Shown: positions 17,569 through 25,200 of the stretch, piece by piece | Numbering within the stretch: the first letter of the stretch is position 1 | Layout: each line of letters opens with the position of its first letter | Origin: JBCBCP01 sp039817385 | GTDB lineage: Bacteria > Pseudomonadota > Alphaproteobacteria > Rhodobacterales > Rhodobacteraceae | Assembly: GCA_039817385.1 (NCBI GenBank) | Contig: JBCBVY010000004.1 | Span: 383,969-447,968 of the forward strand | DNA length: 64,000 nucleotides | Direction of reading: 5' to 3' | The notes under the pieces: model-generated | What the model saw: only the letters and a program-made list of their open reading frames with translations | Told to the model about the DNA's origin: nothing | The model's database searches: none | Made by a program: the position numbers and the translations under genes

Positions 17569-18618
17569 CTACACACGAACAAGGTGGTTATCGAAGGCAA
17601 CAGGGTGCAACGCGCGCCGATCAAGCCGGCCTGACGCCAAGGCATGAACATGCCCAAGACCGTCGGTGATCAGGGTCTGCCCGTCAGACATCGCCACACC
17701 GCACCCGTCTGGAGCGTTCAGGGTTTGCAGCTTGCCCGATGAAACGCTCAGAACGATGCCGCCGCGCGGCGCGGTTGCGGTCCAATCTGCGCCGCTTGCC
17801 GCGACGCTGCCGATATAGCCCATGAGCCGACGGTGCATCCGTTCTTCGACGTGCACGGCATCAAGCTGACCCCCGCGGCACAGCGCCAAAAGCGGCGGGG
17901 CTTCGAACACATCGCCCTGCCATTGAAACCCGCACAGAACCTCGCCACCTGGCAGCGCCGCAATGTGGCGCAGGGAATTCAGGCGATCGGGCCCCTCGAC
18001 ACGGCCCAAGATCTGCGCCGAGGCATCCATAAAGGTCAGGTTGGGGCGCATCGTGCCCAGGTTCAGTTTCGCGCGGCCTGTTGCCGGATGCGTTCGGATA
18101 CCCCCGTTCGCAACGGCAAACCCACCAGTGTCGAGCCGAATAATCTCGTGCGGGCCAACGCCGCCCGATGGAACCTCAGCCACACGCTGGTAGCTTTTCC
18201 GGCGGTCCCAAATCCCGACGATACCGCGCCCGGTGGTCAGGTCATTTTCGGTTGTCAGCAGGTATGTACCATCCGCGGTAAAGGCCGCATGGCCGTAGAA
18301 ATGACGGTCCGCCGGTGTCTTCAACTGCTGCAGGACCCGCCCACCCGCACAATCGATAACAAGCGCAAAGGTGCCGGGCCGACGGGCAATGTGGACCGCT
18401 TCAGCCGCGAACGGATGCGCCGCGGCGGCGTGTCCGCGTGCGGGAAGCGGCTGGCGAAATGCAACAGAGCCGTCTGCGCGCAGGCCGATTAGGGCAAAAT
18501 GCCCCTCACCCGTCTTTGCAGCGGTTAGCGCAACCGGATGCCCCATATCCGCCCAACTTGCACCGGGCGCGAGTGCCGCCGCGCCAAGCCCTACGAGGAA
18601 ACCGCGCCGGTCTTGCAT
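17569..18618 (-). CDS. DUF1513 Tat-exported beta-propeller-like protein
   Basis: 349 aa. A Tat signal (DRRGFLVGLGAAALA) starts at residue 3, so the protein is exported folded to the periplasm. The rest is a repeat-like beta-rich protein with GHAAFTADGTYLLTTENDL and GVGPHEIIRLDTGGFAVANGG, typical of DUF1513. Members lie in iron-uptake operons with imelysin proteins and di-heme oxidoreductases; their role is not established. The ATG at 18618 overlaps the TGA of the upstream imelysin gene by one base (TGATG), so the two are translationally coupled. An earlier TTG at 18621 is less likely. Confidence 0.85.
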   Translation of the reverse strand: MQDRRGFLVGLGAAALAPGASWADMGHPVALTAAKTGEGHFALIGLRADGSVAFRQPLPARGHAAAAHPFAAEAVHIARRPGTFALVIDCAGGRVLQQLKTPADRHFYGHAAFTADGTYLLTTENDLTTGRGIVGIWDRRKSYQRVAEVPSGGVGPHEIIRLDTGGFAVANGGIRTHPATGRAKLNLGTMRPNLTFMDASAQILGRVEGPDRLNSLRHIAALPGGEVLCGFQWQGDVFEAPPLLALCRGGQLDAVHVEERMHRRLMGYIGSVAASGADWTATAPRGGIVLSVSSGKLQTLNAPDGCGVAMSDGQTLITDGLGHVHALASGRLDRRALHPVAFDNHLVRV

Positions 18619-19586
18619 CAATCACCGTCAAGCGCGTTGAAGCCGGCGCTGATACCAAGTGGCCGTCCGATCTCGTCGATCACGGCGACTTGCACGGTGC
18701 GGACGGCTTGCTGGAGCAGCTCGACTTCAAACCGTCCTGCGGGGTCCGCGACATTTGCGAAATCAGGAGCCGTGACCGCGTTCGCCCGTGCGCGGGCTGC
18801 CGCGAAGGCAGCACGAGTCTTGGGCAGGTCGCTGCCCGTCATGGTCACAGCAAGCTCGTCAAGCGCTGAGAGTGCGATGCGCACATGCCCCAATGAGCGT
18901 TGAGATAGCCGGGCTTCGGCGCGGCGTGGCCTTGGCCTATCAAAGGTGCCCAAGGGGCGCCCAAGGCGCTGATCGTGCAGGAATTCGAGGCCCGTCGACA
19001 GCGCGGTGTAAAGCGCGCGCTGCACCTCGGGCTCGGACTGAAACCGCTCATTTCCGGGGGCACCGGGCTGTGTCATCAGCAGCGCAAAAGCTGGCCATTC
19101 GGACTGCAGCAGCTCTGCCTTGCGCGCGAGGCTTTGCGTGATGGCCCGCGTCAGATCGCACGCATAGGCCGCATTCGACTGCGGCGTGAAGAGCATCCAT
19201 TCAAGCGCCGGAAAACCCTGCGCGGCGGCCGACACGTTATCAAAACTGTCCGGGTCACGCGCAATCGGGTCTTCGGAAATGGATAGCCGGGCGATGGCTT
19301 TCGGCACAGACCCGCGCGGATCGGGCCAGAAATCCATATCAAGCGAAAGCCCTTTGTCCTCGATTGGGCCGAACTGGATGTGGCTGACGCGCATCCAGGC
19401 ATCGCGCGCAGCGTGGTAGGGTTCGCGCAGCCCATCCGGCGCACAATCTGCGGCGGCGGCACTTGCCAAAAGGGCGGTCTGTTCCGCCAGCGCGGCATGT
19501 CCGGGGAGAATATGCCGATCCAAAACCGCGGTGACATCAGCAGCGGCTGGTGCGGCCAAGAGGCAAGCAAACAAGGCGAAACGCAT
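18618..19586 (-). CDS. Imelysin-family periplasmic protein (second copy)
   Basis: 322 aa with a signal peptide (about residues 1-17, MRFALFACLLAAPAAA). The body is imelysin-like: REPYHAARDAWMRVSHIQFGPIEDKG near residue 55 has the W-x3-S-x3-FGP core, then a FPALEWMLF motif near 130 where the first copy has GYHAIEFLLW. The fold is helical and exported. Imelysins accompany iron uptake and are proposed to bind iron, but the chemistry is unknown. It sits between the di-heme oxidoreductase and DUF1513 genes with one-base TGATG overlaps on both sides. It differs clearly from the IrpA-like copy at 22352-23623. Confidence 0.85.
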   Translation of the reverse strand: MRFALFACLLAAPAAADVTAVLDRHILPGHAALAEQTALLASAAAADCAPDGLREPYHAARDAWMRVSHIQFGPIEDKGLSLDMDFWPDPRGSVPKAIARLSISEDPIARDPDSFDNVSAAAQGFPALEWMLFTPQSNAAYACDLTRAITQSLARKAELLQSEWPAFALLMTQPGAPGNERFQSEPEVQRALYTALSTGLEFLHDQRLGRPLGTFDRPRPRRAEARLSQRSLGHVRIALSALDELAVTMTGSDLPKTRAAFAAARARANAVTAPDFANVADPAGRFEVELLQQAVRTVQVAVIDEIGRPLGISAGFNALDGD

Positions 19587-21106
19587 CAAAGGCTCTCCAA
19601 AAAGCGGATCAGCGCGGCGCGGTCCGCCGGTGGCATGTCGATGACGCGCTGCTTTTGCGCCTCAGCCTCCCCACCGTGCCACAGCACGGCCTCAAGCAGC
19701 GACCGCGCGCGCCCATCATGCAGGAAATAGGTGTGTCCGGACACCTGCTGTGTCAGCCCGATGCCCCAAAGCGGCGGCGTGCGCCATTCCCGGCCCGAAG
19801 CCCGCCCCTCTGGGAGCCCGTCCGCAAGTCCGGGACCCATATCGTGCAGCAGCATATTGGTGTAGGGCCAAATCAGTTGAAAGCTCTGCTCTGGCTGGTC
19901 TTCCAGACGATGGGTCACGAATTTCGGGGTATGGCAGGAAATACATCCCGTCTCATAGAAGACGCGCTTGCCATGCAGGACCTGCGGGTCATCCACATCG
20001 CGCCGCGCAGGCACGGCGAGGTTGGACGAATAAAAACTGACCAGCCTCAGCCCCTCCAGCCCGACCTCTGCCCCGTCATGAACCGACGTGTTGCCATCTG
20101 GGGCCGCGCGGCAGGCGGTTTGCGCATCGGTGCAATCCCCTGCCCCGTCCGGAAAGAGCGGGCTAGAAATGCCGATATCGCCCGAGAAGGCCGAGGCCGA
20201 CTGTTCCCAGACCGAGGGCTGCCCCGCCTTCAGGCCAAACCGGCCAAGCATCGGAACGCCATATTCCGCGGACATCACGATTTGCGGGCGACCCGAAATA
20301 CCGTCGCCATCAGTGTCGTTCGGATCAGCCAGCGCGAGGATATCAGCGGCCGGAATGGCATCCAGCAGACCAAGGCCAATCATCTGCGGCGCAACGCGCG
20401 GGGACAGGCGCGCGTCCGGGTGCAAGGCGCCGTAGGCCGGATCATTGATCCGGTACTCCGGCTTGCGCAAAGTTGCCGTCTCGCCCCCGGATAAGGGAAC
20501 TTCGATCTCGGTATAGGTCACACCAAGCTGGCCCTCGGCGGGCACACCGGCGACAGAGCGATCCTGAAGCTGCCCCCCGTAGACCGGATCGGGATGCGTT
20601 GCCAGCCAGCCTTCGATAGCCGGGGCATCGCCGCCAGGCACCGCGATCCGCAAGAGCATCGACGTGGCGCTATCCGCCGGCCCTTGGGGCGGATGCCCGC
20701 GCCCATCCTTCAAATGGCAGCGCTGGCAAGCGCGCGCATTGAAGAGCGGGCCAAGCCCGTCAGAGGCCAGCGTTGAGGACGGCGATGACACCCAGAGCTT
20801 TTTGAAAAGCCCGTTGCCAACCTTGAAATCCAGCTCACGCTCGAAGTCGATATTGCCCGACGGCTGGCTGAACGCATCCGCGTTGCGCCGCAAACGCACC
20901 GTCGCCGCGCCCGCCGGGTTGCGCTCGAATCGCTCTGCTTGGCTGAAATCGGTGGTCGGCACGGTGACGCGGGCGATCCGTTCAGCTTCCGAGGCCGTAC
21001 GTGGAACCACCGGGAGGTGTAAATCCAAGATTTCTGCCTGCGCGTCAGTCGAAATTGACACAAGTGCGGCAAGAAAACCGATTCCAAGGGTTGCGCGATA
21101 TTTCAT
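19586..21106 (-). CDS. Periplasmic di-heme (DUF1111/DHOR) oxidoreductase
   Basis: 506 aa with a signal peptide (about residues 1-25). Two c-type heme sites are visible: CQRCH (about residue 130, in FNARACQRCHLKDGRGH) and CISCH (about 395, in YETGCISCHTPKFVTH). This two-site pattern and length match the DUF1111 di-heme family, often called thiol oxidoreductase-like. In iron operons it stands with imelysin and DUF1513 genes and may change the redox state of iron or copper at the cell surface, but this is not established. ATG 21106 is chosen; the upstream in-frame codon at 21112 is TTG. It is the first gene of a three-gene operon. Confidence 0.88.
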   Translation of the reverse strand: MKYRATLGIGFLAALVSISTDAQAEILDLHLPVVPRTASEAERIARVTVPTTDFSQAERFERNPAGAATVRLRRNADAFSQPSGNIDFERELDFKVGNGLFKKLWVSSPSSTLASDGLGPLFNARACQRCHLKDGRGHPPQGPADSATSMLLRIAVPGGDAPAIEGWLATHPDPVYGGQLQDRSVAGVPAEGQLGVTYTEIEVPLSGGETATLRKPEYRINDPAYGALHPDARLSPRVAPQMIGLGLLDAIPAADILALADPNDTDGDGISGRPQIVMSAEYGVPMLGRFGLKAGQPSVWEQSASAFSGDIGISSPLFPDGAGDCTDAQTACRAAPDGNTSVHDGAEVGLEGLRLVSFYSSNLAVPARRDVDDPQVLHGKRVFYETGCISCHTPKFVTHRLEDQPEQSFQLIWPYTNMLLHDMGPGLADGLPEGRASGREWRTPPLWGIGLTQQVSGHTYFLHDGRARSLLEAVLWHGGEAEAQKQRVIDMPPADRAALIRFLESL

Positions 21107-21172
21107 ACCCAATAAATATACTCAGGAAAGTGCGATGGCGACCGTTTTTGTCGTCATCCTGAGGATACACGA

Positions 21173-21601
21173 ATGAACCCCCTTCGCCTCGATCTCGCGC
21201 CGGCCGCGCGGCCCGCGTCAAATCCGGCGCCCGCCTCGCAGGATGTCGCGTTTCTGAACCACCTGCGGTTCACGGCGATGGGGTGCCGTGTCAAACCGCG
21301 GACAGATCTGTTCAAGGCTTGTGCGCTGCTTCACGCCGACCGCACAACGGCGCGCGAGGCGTATTCCGACGCCTTGATGCGGTGCCTGAATGATGCGCTG
21401 GGCGTCCGTGTGGTGATGCTGAGCCCCGGAGAGGCCGAACGCACCTTTGACGAGGATTGGCTGATCAGTCTGGGGCGTGCCTGCGCGCGCCGGGATGAAG
21501 CTAGTATCGCCTTTTTGCTCAACTCTCGCGTCGAGCGCGAAAACCGGCGCATGATCCGGTTTCTGGTAACCCGGATTGCCGAGTGTTTTGGTCTGAATTA
21601 G
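21173..21601 (+). CDS. Uncharacterised 142-aa protein
   Basis: I do not recognise the family. The protein is soluble and helical, with a low-complexity Ala/Pro N-terminus (about 1-25), then GCRVKPRTDLFKACALL and SDALMRCLNDALGVRVVML, an acidic TFDEDWLISLGRACARRD, and a basic helical tail. GAGG lies 9 bases before the ATG. It is divergent from the di-heme oxidoreductase gene across a 66-base AT-rich gap and is followed by dps on the same strand. Its stop codon lies inside the Irr-like palindrome that precedes dps. A role in iron handling is only suggested by position. Confidence 0.6.
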   Translation: MNPLRLDLAPAARPASNPAPASQDVAFLNHLRFTAMGCRVKPRTDLFKACALLHADRTTAREAYSDALMRCLNDALGVRVVMLSPGEAERTFDEDWLISLGRACARRDEASIAFLLNSRVERENRRMIRFLVTRIAECFGLN

Positions 21602-21614
21602 AATTATTCTAATT
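21596..21614. promoter_or_regulatory. Perfect 9-1-9 palindrome, Irr (ICE)-like operator
   Basis: AATTAGAAT-T-ATTCTAATT. The core TTAGAA-N3-TTCTAA resembles the iron control element bound by Irr in alphaproteobacteria. It covers the stop codon of the upstream gene and lies about 90 bases before dps. Confidence 0.6.
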
Positions 21615-21703
21615 TCCTCTTGTCAGCTGTATCGCTGTGGCTAAGTACGTTTCAGCAAGCCAGCGACATGCAAGCCAGCGTACATCGAATGAGGGAGTAG
21701 GGC

Positions 21704-22174
21704 ATGACCCAAACAGCTGTTGCGCTGTCCACATACGCGCGGACCGCCATTGCGGATGCATTGAACCAGTCGGTCGCAGAGACCGCGGTTACCACCATGC
21801 TGGCGCAGAATTTTCACTGGAACGTGACCGGCATGGGCTTTGGTCCGCTTCACGCGCTGTTCCAGGAGATCTACGAAGACCATTTCCAGGCGCAAGACGA
21901 TCTGGCAGAGCGGATCAAGGCGCTTCAGGCGCGCGCCGAAGGCACGCTTGCCGGAATGCTCGAACGCTCCAAGGTCGGCGAGCACGATGGCCACGCAACC
22001 GACAAGGAAATGATTGCCGCGATGCAGAAAGCGCAAGAGACACTTGCCGCGACGCTGGCGCAGACCGGGCAGCTTGCGGCAGAGCATGGCGACACGCTGA
22101 CCGAAGATCTGGCGATTGCGCGTGGCCAGAACCACGAGAAATTCGCGTGGATGCTGCGGGCACACCTGGCCTGA
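21704..22174 (+). CDS. dps: Dps-family ferritin-like DNA-protection protein
   Basis: 156 aa; forms 12-subunit shells that oxidise and store iron and protect DNA. The ferroxidase ligands are in NFHWNVTGMGFGPLHALF (about residues 36-53; His of FHW and His of LHA) and in the helix IYEDHFQAQDDLAERIKAL (about 56-74; Asp and Glu). Length and helix pattern are normal. GAGGGAG stands upstream of ATG 21704. A perfect Irr-like palindrome at 21596-21614 points to iron control. It lies between divergent and convergent iron genes and converges with irpA. Confidence 0.93.
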   Translation: MTQTAVALSTYARTAIADALNQSVAETAVTTMLAQNFHWNVTGMGFGPLHALFQEIYEDHFQAQDDLAERIKALQARAEGTLAGMLERSKVGEHDGHATDKEMIAAMQKAQETLAATLAQTGQLAAEHGDTLTEDLAIARGQNHEKFAWMLRAHLA

Positions 22175-22182
22175 CCAAGCAG

Positions 22183-22216
22183 AAAAAGGCGAGAGCGCCC
22201 GCCAGCGCCCTCGCCT
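22183..22216 (-). terminator. Terminator between dps and irpA, oriented for irpA
   Basis: GGCGAG-A-GCGC pairs with GCGC-C-CTCGCC. On the minus strand the hairpin is followed by TTTTT, so it fits intrinsic termination for irpA. A second inverted repeat (GGTCAAGCCAG/CTGGCTTGACC, 22295-22332) lies between it and the irpA stop. Confidence 0.65.
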
Positions 22217-22351
22217 GAAAAGCCGACGGGAGCCACCTGCGCCGCCCAGCCACCAGTTTTGGCAGCCAAGCGGCCCGGCAGCGACCCGAAGCGAGGTCAA
22301 GCCAGCGCGTGCAGACGTGGTCTGGCTTGACCGCCTTTGACCGTACCGGCG

Positions 22352-23623
22352 TTACTGGAACACCGCGTCCGGGTCATCAAGGCTGTCGGAGCCTTCGAAG
22401 GCAATGGCATCAACGCCAAGCGCCGCCACGGCCCGCTCGATTGACCGCGTCTGATCGACCAAGGCATTCACCGCGCCCATGATCAGAGCTTCGCCCGCAG
22501 CATTGCCGCGCTCGAGCATGATATCGTAGGCAAACCCGGCCTCAGCGGCCATCTTCAGCTCCATCATCTCGAGCATTGTCGCGTCCAGCTTGGCGCGCAG
22601 TTCCGTGTCAACCGCCGGATCCGCCGCAGCCACCAGTTGTGACAACGAGGGGCCGGACACAACCGTGCCGTCGATCCGCGTATAACTGCCCAGATAGACG
22701 TTCCGGATACCCAGCGCGTCGTAGAAGTGGCTGTTATGCGTGTTGTCTGCAAAGCAGTCGTGCTCTTCCTCGGGATCGTGCAGCATCACGCCCAGTTTCA
22801 TGCGTTCGCCCGCCTGTTCGCCATAGCTGAGCGAACCCATGCCCGTCAGGATCGCAGAAATTCCGGCGTTTTCGTCTGCAGTGAGGTAGGTGCGGGCGTC
22901 CCCGCCAGCCTGCCATTGCGCCACCATCCATTCCAGATCGGACACCAGCAGCGCCGTTGCTGCTGACAGATAGTCGGCGCGGCGGTCGCAGTTCCCGCCT
23001 GTGCACGCCTCGCCCGCGGCGTAGTCTGTCCAAGGGCGATTGCCTGCACCGGGGCCGTGACCATTCAGGTCCTGACCCCAAAGAAGAAATTCGATCGCGT
23101 GATAGCCCGTGGCCACATTCGCCTCGACGGCGTCGGCCTCGTGCAAGGTGCCCTCAAGCAGGGCCGGCGTGATCTGGCTGGCATCGATCTGCTGTCCCGA
23201 CAGGGTGAAGGAGGCGTTGGCGACAACGTTCAGCACCGCATAGGCGTTCTCATCCGTTGCCCCGCCATAAGTGGGATCAACGTAATCGATCAGGCCCTCA
23301 TCCAACGGCCAGGCGTTTACCTTGCCCTCCCACTCATCGACGATGGCATTGCCGAAACGGTAAACTTCCGACTGCTGGTAAGGCACCCGCGCGGCGAGCC
23401 ACGCGGCCTTTGCCGCCTGCAACGCTTCGGCAGAGGGGTCAGCAATGAGCGTGTCCACTGCCGCCTGCAGCGATTGCGCTGTGGTCAAACTGTCTTGATA
23501 CTTGGCCAGCGCGATGTCAGCGTAAGTGTCCAGCACCGCCGCTTCGGTCACAGCCTGCTGGGCATAGGCCGTCCCAGCGGCCAGCAGCGTGCTGCACAGC
23601 GCGGTTGTCAGAAGTCTTGTCAT
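22352..23623 (-). CDS. irpA: Imelysin-family iron-regulated protein (IrpA-like)
   Basis: 423 aa with a signal peptide (about residues 1-22, ending AGTAYAQ). The hallmark GYHAIEFLLWGQDLNGHG (GxHxxE) lies near residue 157, followed by CTGGNCDRRADYL and CFADNTHNSHFYDALGIRNV. These identify the longer, IrpA-type imelysin (peptidase M75 fold, no proven peptidase activity). It is exported and probably binds iron. ATG 23623 is chosen because GGAAGGACAGG precedes it and the signal peptide begins there; the open frame extends upstream without meaning. It follows hemP by 38 bases and ends at a terminator facing dps. Confidence 0.9.
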   Translation of the reverse strand: MTRLLTTALCSTLLAAGTAYAQQAVTEAAVLDTYADIALAKYQDSLTTAQSLQAAVDTLIADPSAEALQAAKAAWLAARVPYQQSEVYRFGNAIVDEWEGKVNAWPLDEGLIDYVDPTYGGATDENAYAVLNVVANASFTLSGQQIDASQITPALLEGTLHEADAVEANVATGYHAIEFLLWGQDLNGHGPGAGNRPWTDYAAGEACTGGNCDRRADYLSAATALLVSDLEWMVAQWQAGGDARTYLTADENAGISAILTGMGSLSYGEQAGERMKLGVMLHDPEEEHDCFADNTHNSHFYDALGIRNVYLGSYTRIDGTVVSGPSLSQLVAAADPAVDTELRAKLDATMLEMMELKMAAEAGFAYDIMLERGNAAGEALIMGAVNALVDQTRSIERAVAALGVDAIAFEGSDSLDDPDAVFQ

Positions 23624-23661
23624 GGTCCCTGTCCTTCCATTGGGTGGGCGGCACGCGGCCG

Positions 23662-23826
23662 TTACTTGTTCAGGATAAGTTTTCCCGCGCGCGTCAGGCG
23701 CAGAACGTATCGGGTGTGATCCAGCATGATCTCGACCTCTTGGTCGTCGCCCATCAAGTCGCGCGCGTCGAACGACTTGAGGGCAGACATCTGCGGGGCT
23801 TCGATTTTCTTCGGTATCATCGTCAT
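23662..23826 (-). CDS. hemP: HemP/HmuP hemin uptake protein
   Basis: 54 aa, a small cytoplasmic protein. The C-terminal part HTRYVLRLTRAGKLILNK matches the HemP/HmuP family, which has a Y-x-LR-x-TR-x-GKLIL ending, and FDARDLMGDD precedes it. HmuP is required for heme receptor expression in rhizobia, where it acts with Irr at the hmuR promoter; the same role is likely here with the heme receptor at 25201-27219. The start overlaps the stop of an upstream 60-codon ORF (ATGA). A second in-frame ATG lies two codons later. Confidence 0.88.
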   Translation of the reverse strand: MTMIPKKIEAPQMSALKSFDARDLMGDDQEVEIMLDHTRYVLRLTRAGKLILNK

Positions 23827-24005
23827 TGGGTGCGGTCTCCTGTGATGTGATCCAGCAACCGCTCGATGGGTTGGGCGTCATCAATGGTCCCGCTCAATCC
23901 GGCAGAGAGAAGCTCGCAGCGACAGGGTTTGGGGCAACACGGCTTTTCCACAGAACGGGTGCCAGCCTCGTGTTTTGCATTTGCATAACGTGCGCGCGGT
24001 TTCAT
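23823..24005 (-). CDS. Small Cys-rich protein coupled to hemP
   Basis: 60 aa, unknown family. The centre has VEKPCCPKPCRCELLSAG, four Cys within seven residues, which could bind a metal; the tail is acidic (SGTIDDAQPIERLLDHITGD). Two points support a real gene: CCCGAGG lies 4 bases before ATG 24005, and its TGA overlaps the hemP start as ATGA, the usual sign of translational coupling. There are no known homologues I can name. It may be a regulator or metal-sensing leader for hemP; a chance ORF is still possible. Confidence 0.5.
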   Translation of the reverse strand: MKPRARYANAKHEAGTRSVEKPCCPKPCRCELLSAGLSGTIDDAQPIERLLDHITGDRTQ

Positions 24006-24282
24006 CTGAGCCTCGGGGCGGGTCAAAAAAGTCCGGGCTAGCCGCGATGACGACTTGGCTGAGACAGCAACCGCACTATGGGTAAAGACTCACCACCCTG
24101 TCAATCCTGACAATAACAATAAGAATTTTGCCGCGGCTTGCTATCTACTTCAAAAAACGTGCAACAATTTTCCTGACTAAAACAATAAGTCTTTGTTGCA
24201 TGCTGCATTCAATTACGCTTAGGTGACACCACCCAGCCGCAGAATCCTCTGTCAGCCCGGACATTTTCCGATTGGAGACAGA
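24006..24282. promoter_or_regulatory. AT-rich divergent region with TGTCA-N4-TGACA dyad
   Basis: 277 bases between the hemP unit and the plus-strand pair at 24283. AT-rich from 24100 on, where promoters are likely. TGTCAATCCTGACA at 24099-24112 is a 5-4-5 dyad of unknown factor. Confidence 0.4.
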
Positions 24283-24534
24283 ATGGATAGCGATTTTACG
24301 CGCCTTTTGGGCCTGAACCATGTCGCCCGAGCGTTTGGGTGCGGACTTAAGCCTGAGCTGGAACAATTGCTTCTGAGGTATCACGCAACGCGCTTGCCGG
24401 GCGTCGTCCCGCTGAACGCGGCGCTTGTCTCTTCTGGTCCCACGCAATTCGTATCGGACGAGACGCTTCAGGCAGCGGGTGTGCCGCGTATCGGGCCATT
24501 GCAAGCCAGCGCCAAGGATGGCACCGATGGATAA
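24283..24534 (+). CDS. Uncharacterised 83-aa protein upstream of the Cys-rich protein
   Basis: I do not recognise this family. ATG 24283 follows GGAGACAGA, a good ribosome site. The product begins FTRLLGLNHVARAFGCGLK, a helical leucine-rich segment, then LRYHATRLPGVVPLNAALV, and a flexible tail. It has one Cys and no membrane segment. Its last 8 bases overlap the start of the next gene, so the two are probably co-translated. The Cys-rich paralogue at 16864-17325 lacks such a partner. Function is unknown; location suggests iron or heme regulation. Confidence 0.5.
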   Translation: MDSDFTRLLGLNHVARAFGCGLKPELEQLLLRYHATRLPGVVPLNAALVSSGPTQFVSDETLQAAGVPRIGPLQASAKDGTDG

Positions 24535-25018
24535 GCCCGCAAAAAAGTGCGACGCCGCCCGCCGCCCCGGGGATACCGACCTCGCATCGCTTGGGCTCGA
24601 CGCCTTTGACTACGGGTTCCTCTGTGCCGCGCGGTATTTCTTTGTGGCGTTTTCCGGCAACCCGAACGCATGGATCCACGCCATTCTGAATGCAGACGCG
24701 TTTTTCCCCCATACCCAAAGCGCTGACTGTATGCGTGCTGCGCTTGCCGCCGTGCAGGACATGCGGGCGTCCCGCCGGTCGTGTTTTCACTTCTCGAACC
24801 CGTCATGCCCGTGCTGCTCTGTGATCGTCACGCCGGACGAACGCCACCTTGTTCAGCTTTTCCAACATGTCCGACAGGGCCACACGTCCAGGGCCGCATC
24901 CTCTGCAATGTTGCTGTGCGAGGGGCGTGATACCTCGGCGCTGATAACCTCGATGCACGCGTTGTCGGCGTTCGCTCCGGGCGCAAAGCAATCGGCACGA
25001 ACCGTCCTGCACAGCTAG
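24527..25018 (+). CDS. Uncharacterised Cys-rich protein, paralogue of the 16864-17325 product
   Basis: 163 aa. It shares with the 16864-17325 protein the blocks YGFLCAARYFFVAFSGNPNA, ADAFFPH, SCFHFSNPSCPCCSVIVT and DERHLVQLF, and a LLCEG near the end. C-x-CC next to the His/Asn-rich SCFHFSN could be a metal or heme-related site; this is a guess. No signal peptide is clear. The start is 24527 or 24518 (two in-frame ATGs) and overlaps the upstream 83-aa gene. It ends 183 bases before the heme receptor. Two conserved copies in one window make a real protein family likely. Confidence 0.7.
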   Translation: MDKPAKKCDAARRPGDTDLASLGLDAFDYGFLCAARYFFVAFSGNPNAWIHAILNADAFFPHTQSADCMRAALAAVQDMRASRRSCFHFSNPSCPCCSVIVTPDERHLVQLFQHVRQGHTSRAASSAMLLCEGRDTSALITSMHALSAFAPGAKQSARTVLHS

Positions 25019-25086
25019 CCGCTGGGTCCAAAGCCGCGCGCGGTGCGCCAAAGCAACGCACAAAGGCGAAGGTACTCGCAAATTAT

Positions 25087-25101
25087 TGACGGTTTAAGTC
25101 A
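25087..25101. promoter_or_regulatory. RirA-type iron-Rhodo box (TGA-N9-TCA)
   Basis: TGA-CGGTTTAAG-TCA fits the TGA-N9-TCA consensus described for RirA-regulated iron genes in Rhizobiales and Rhodobacterales. It lies in an AT-rich gap about 100 bases before the heme receptor start. Confidence 0.5.
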
Positions 25102-25200
25102 GGTATATTAACCAATTGCGACGCGCGCCGACCAGGCAGCGCATTGAGCCAGCCCTGTCGCCAGCTTTCCTACGTAAAATCAATGGTAAGGGGACAGCTC

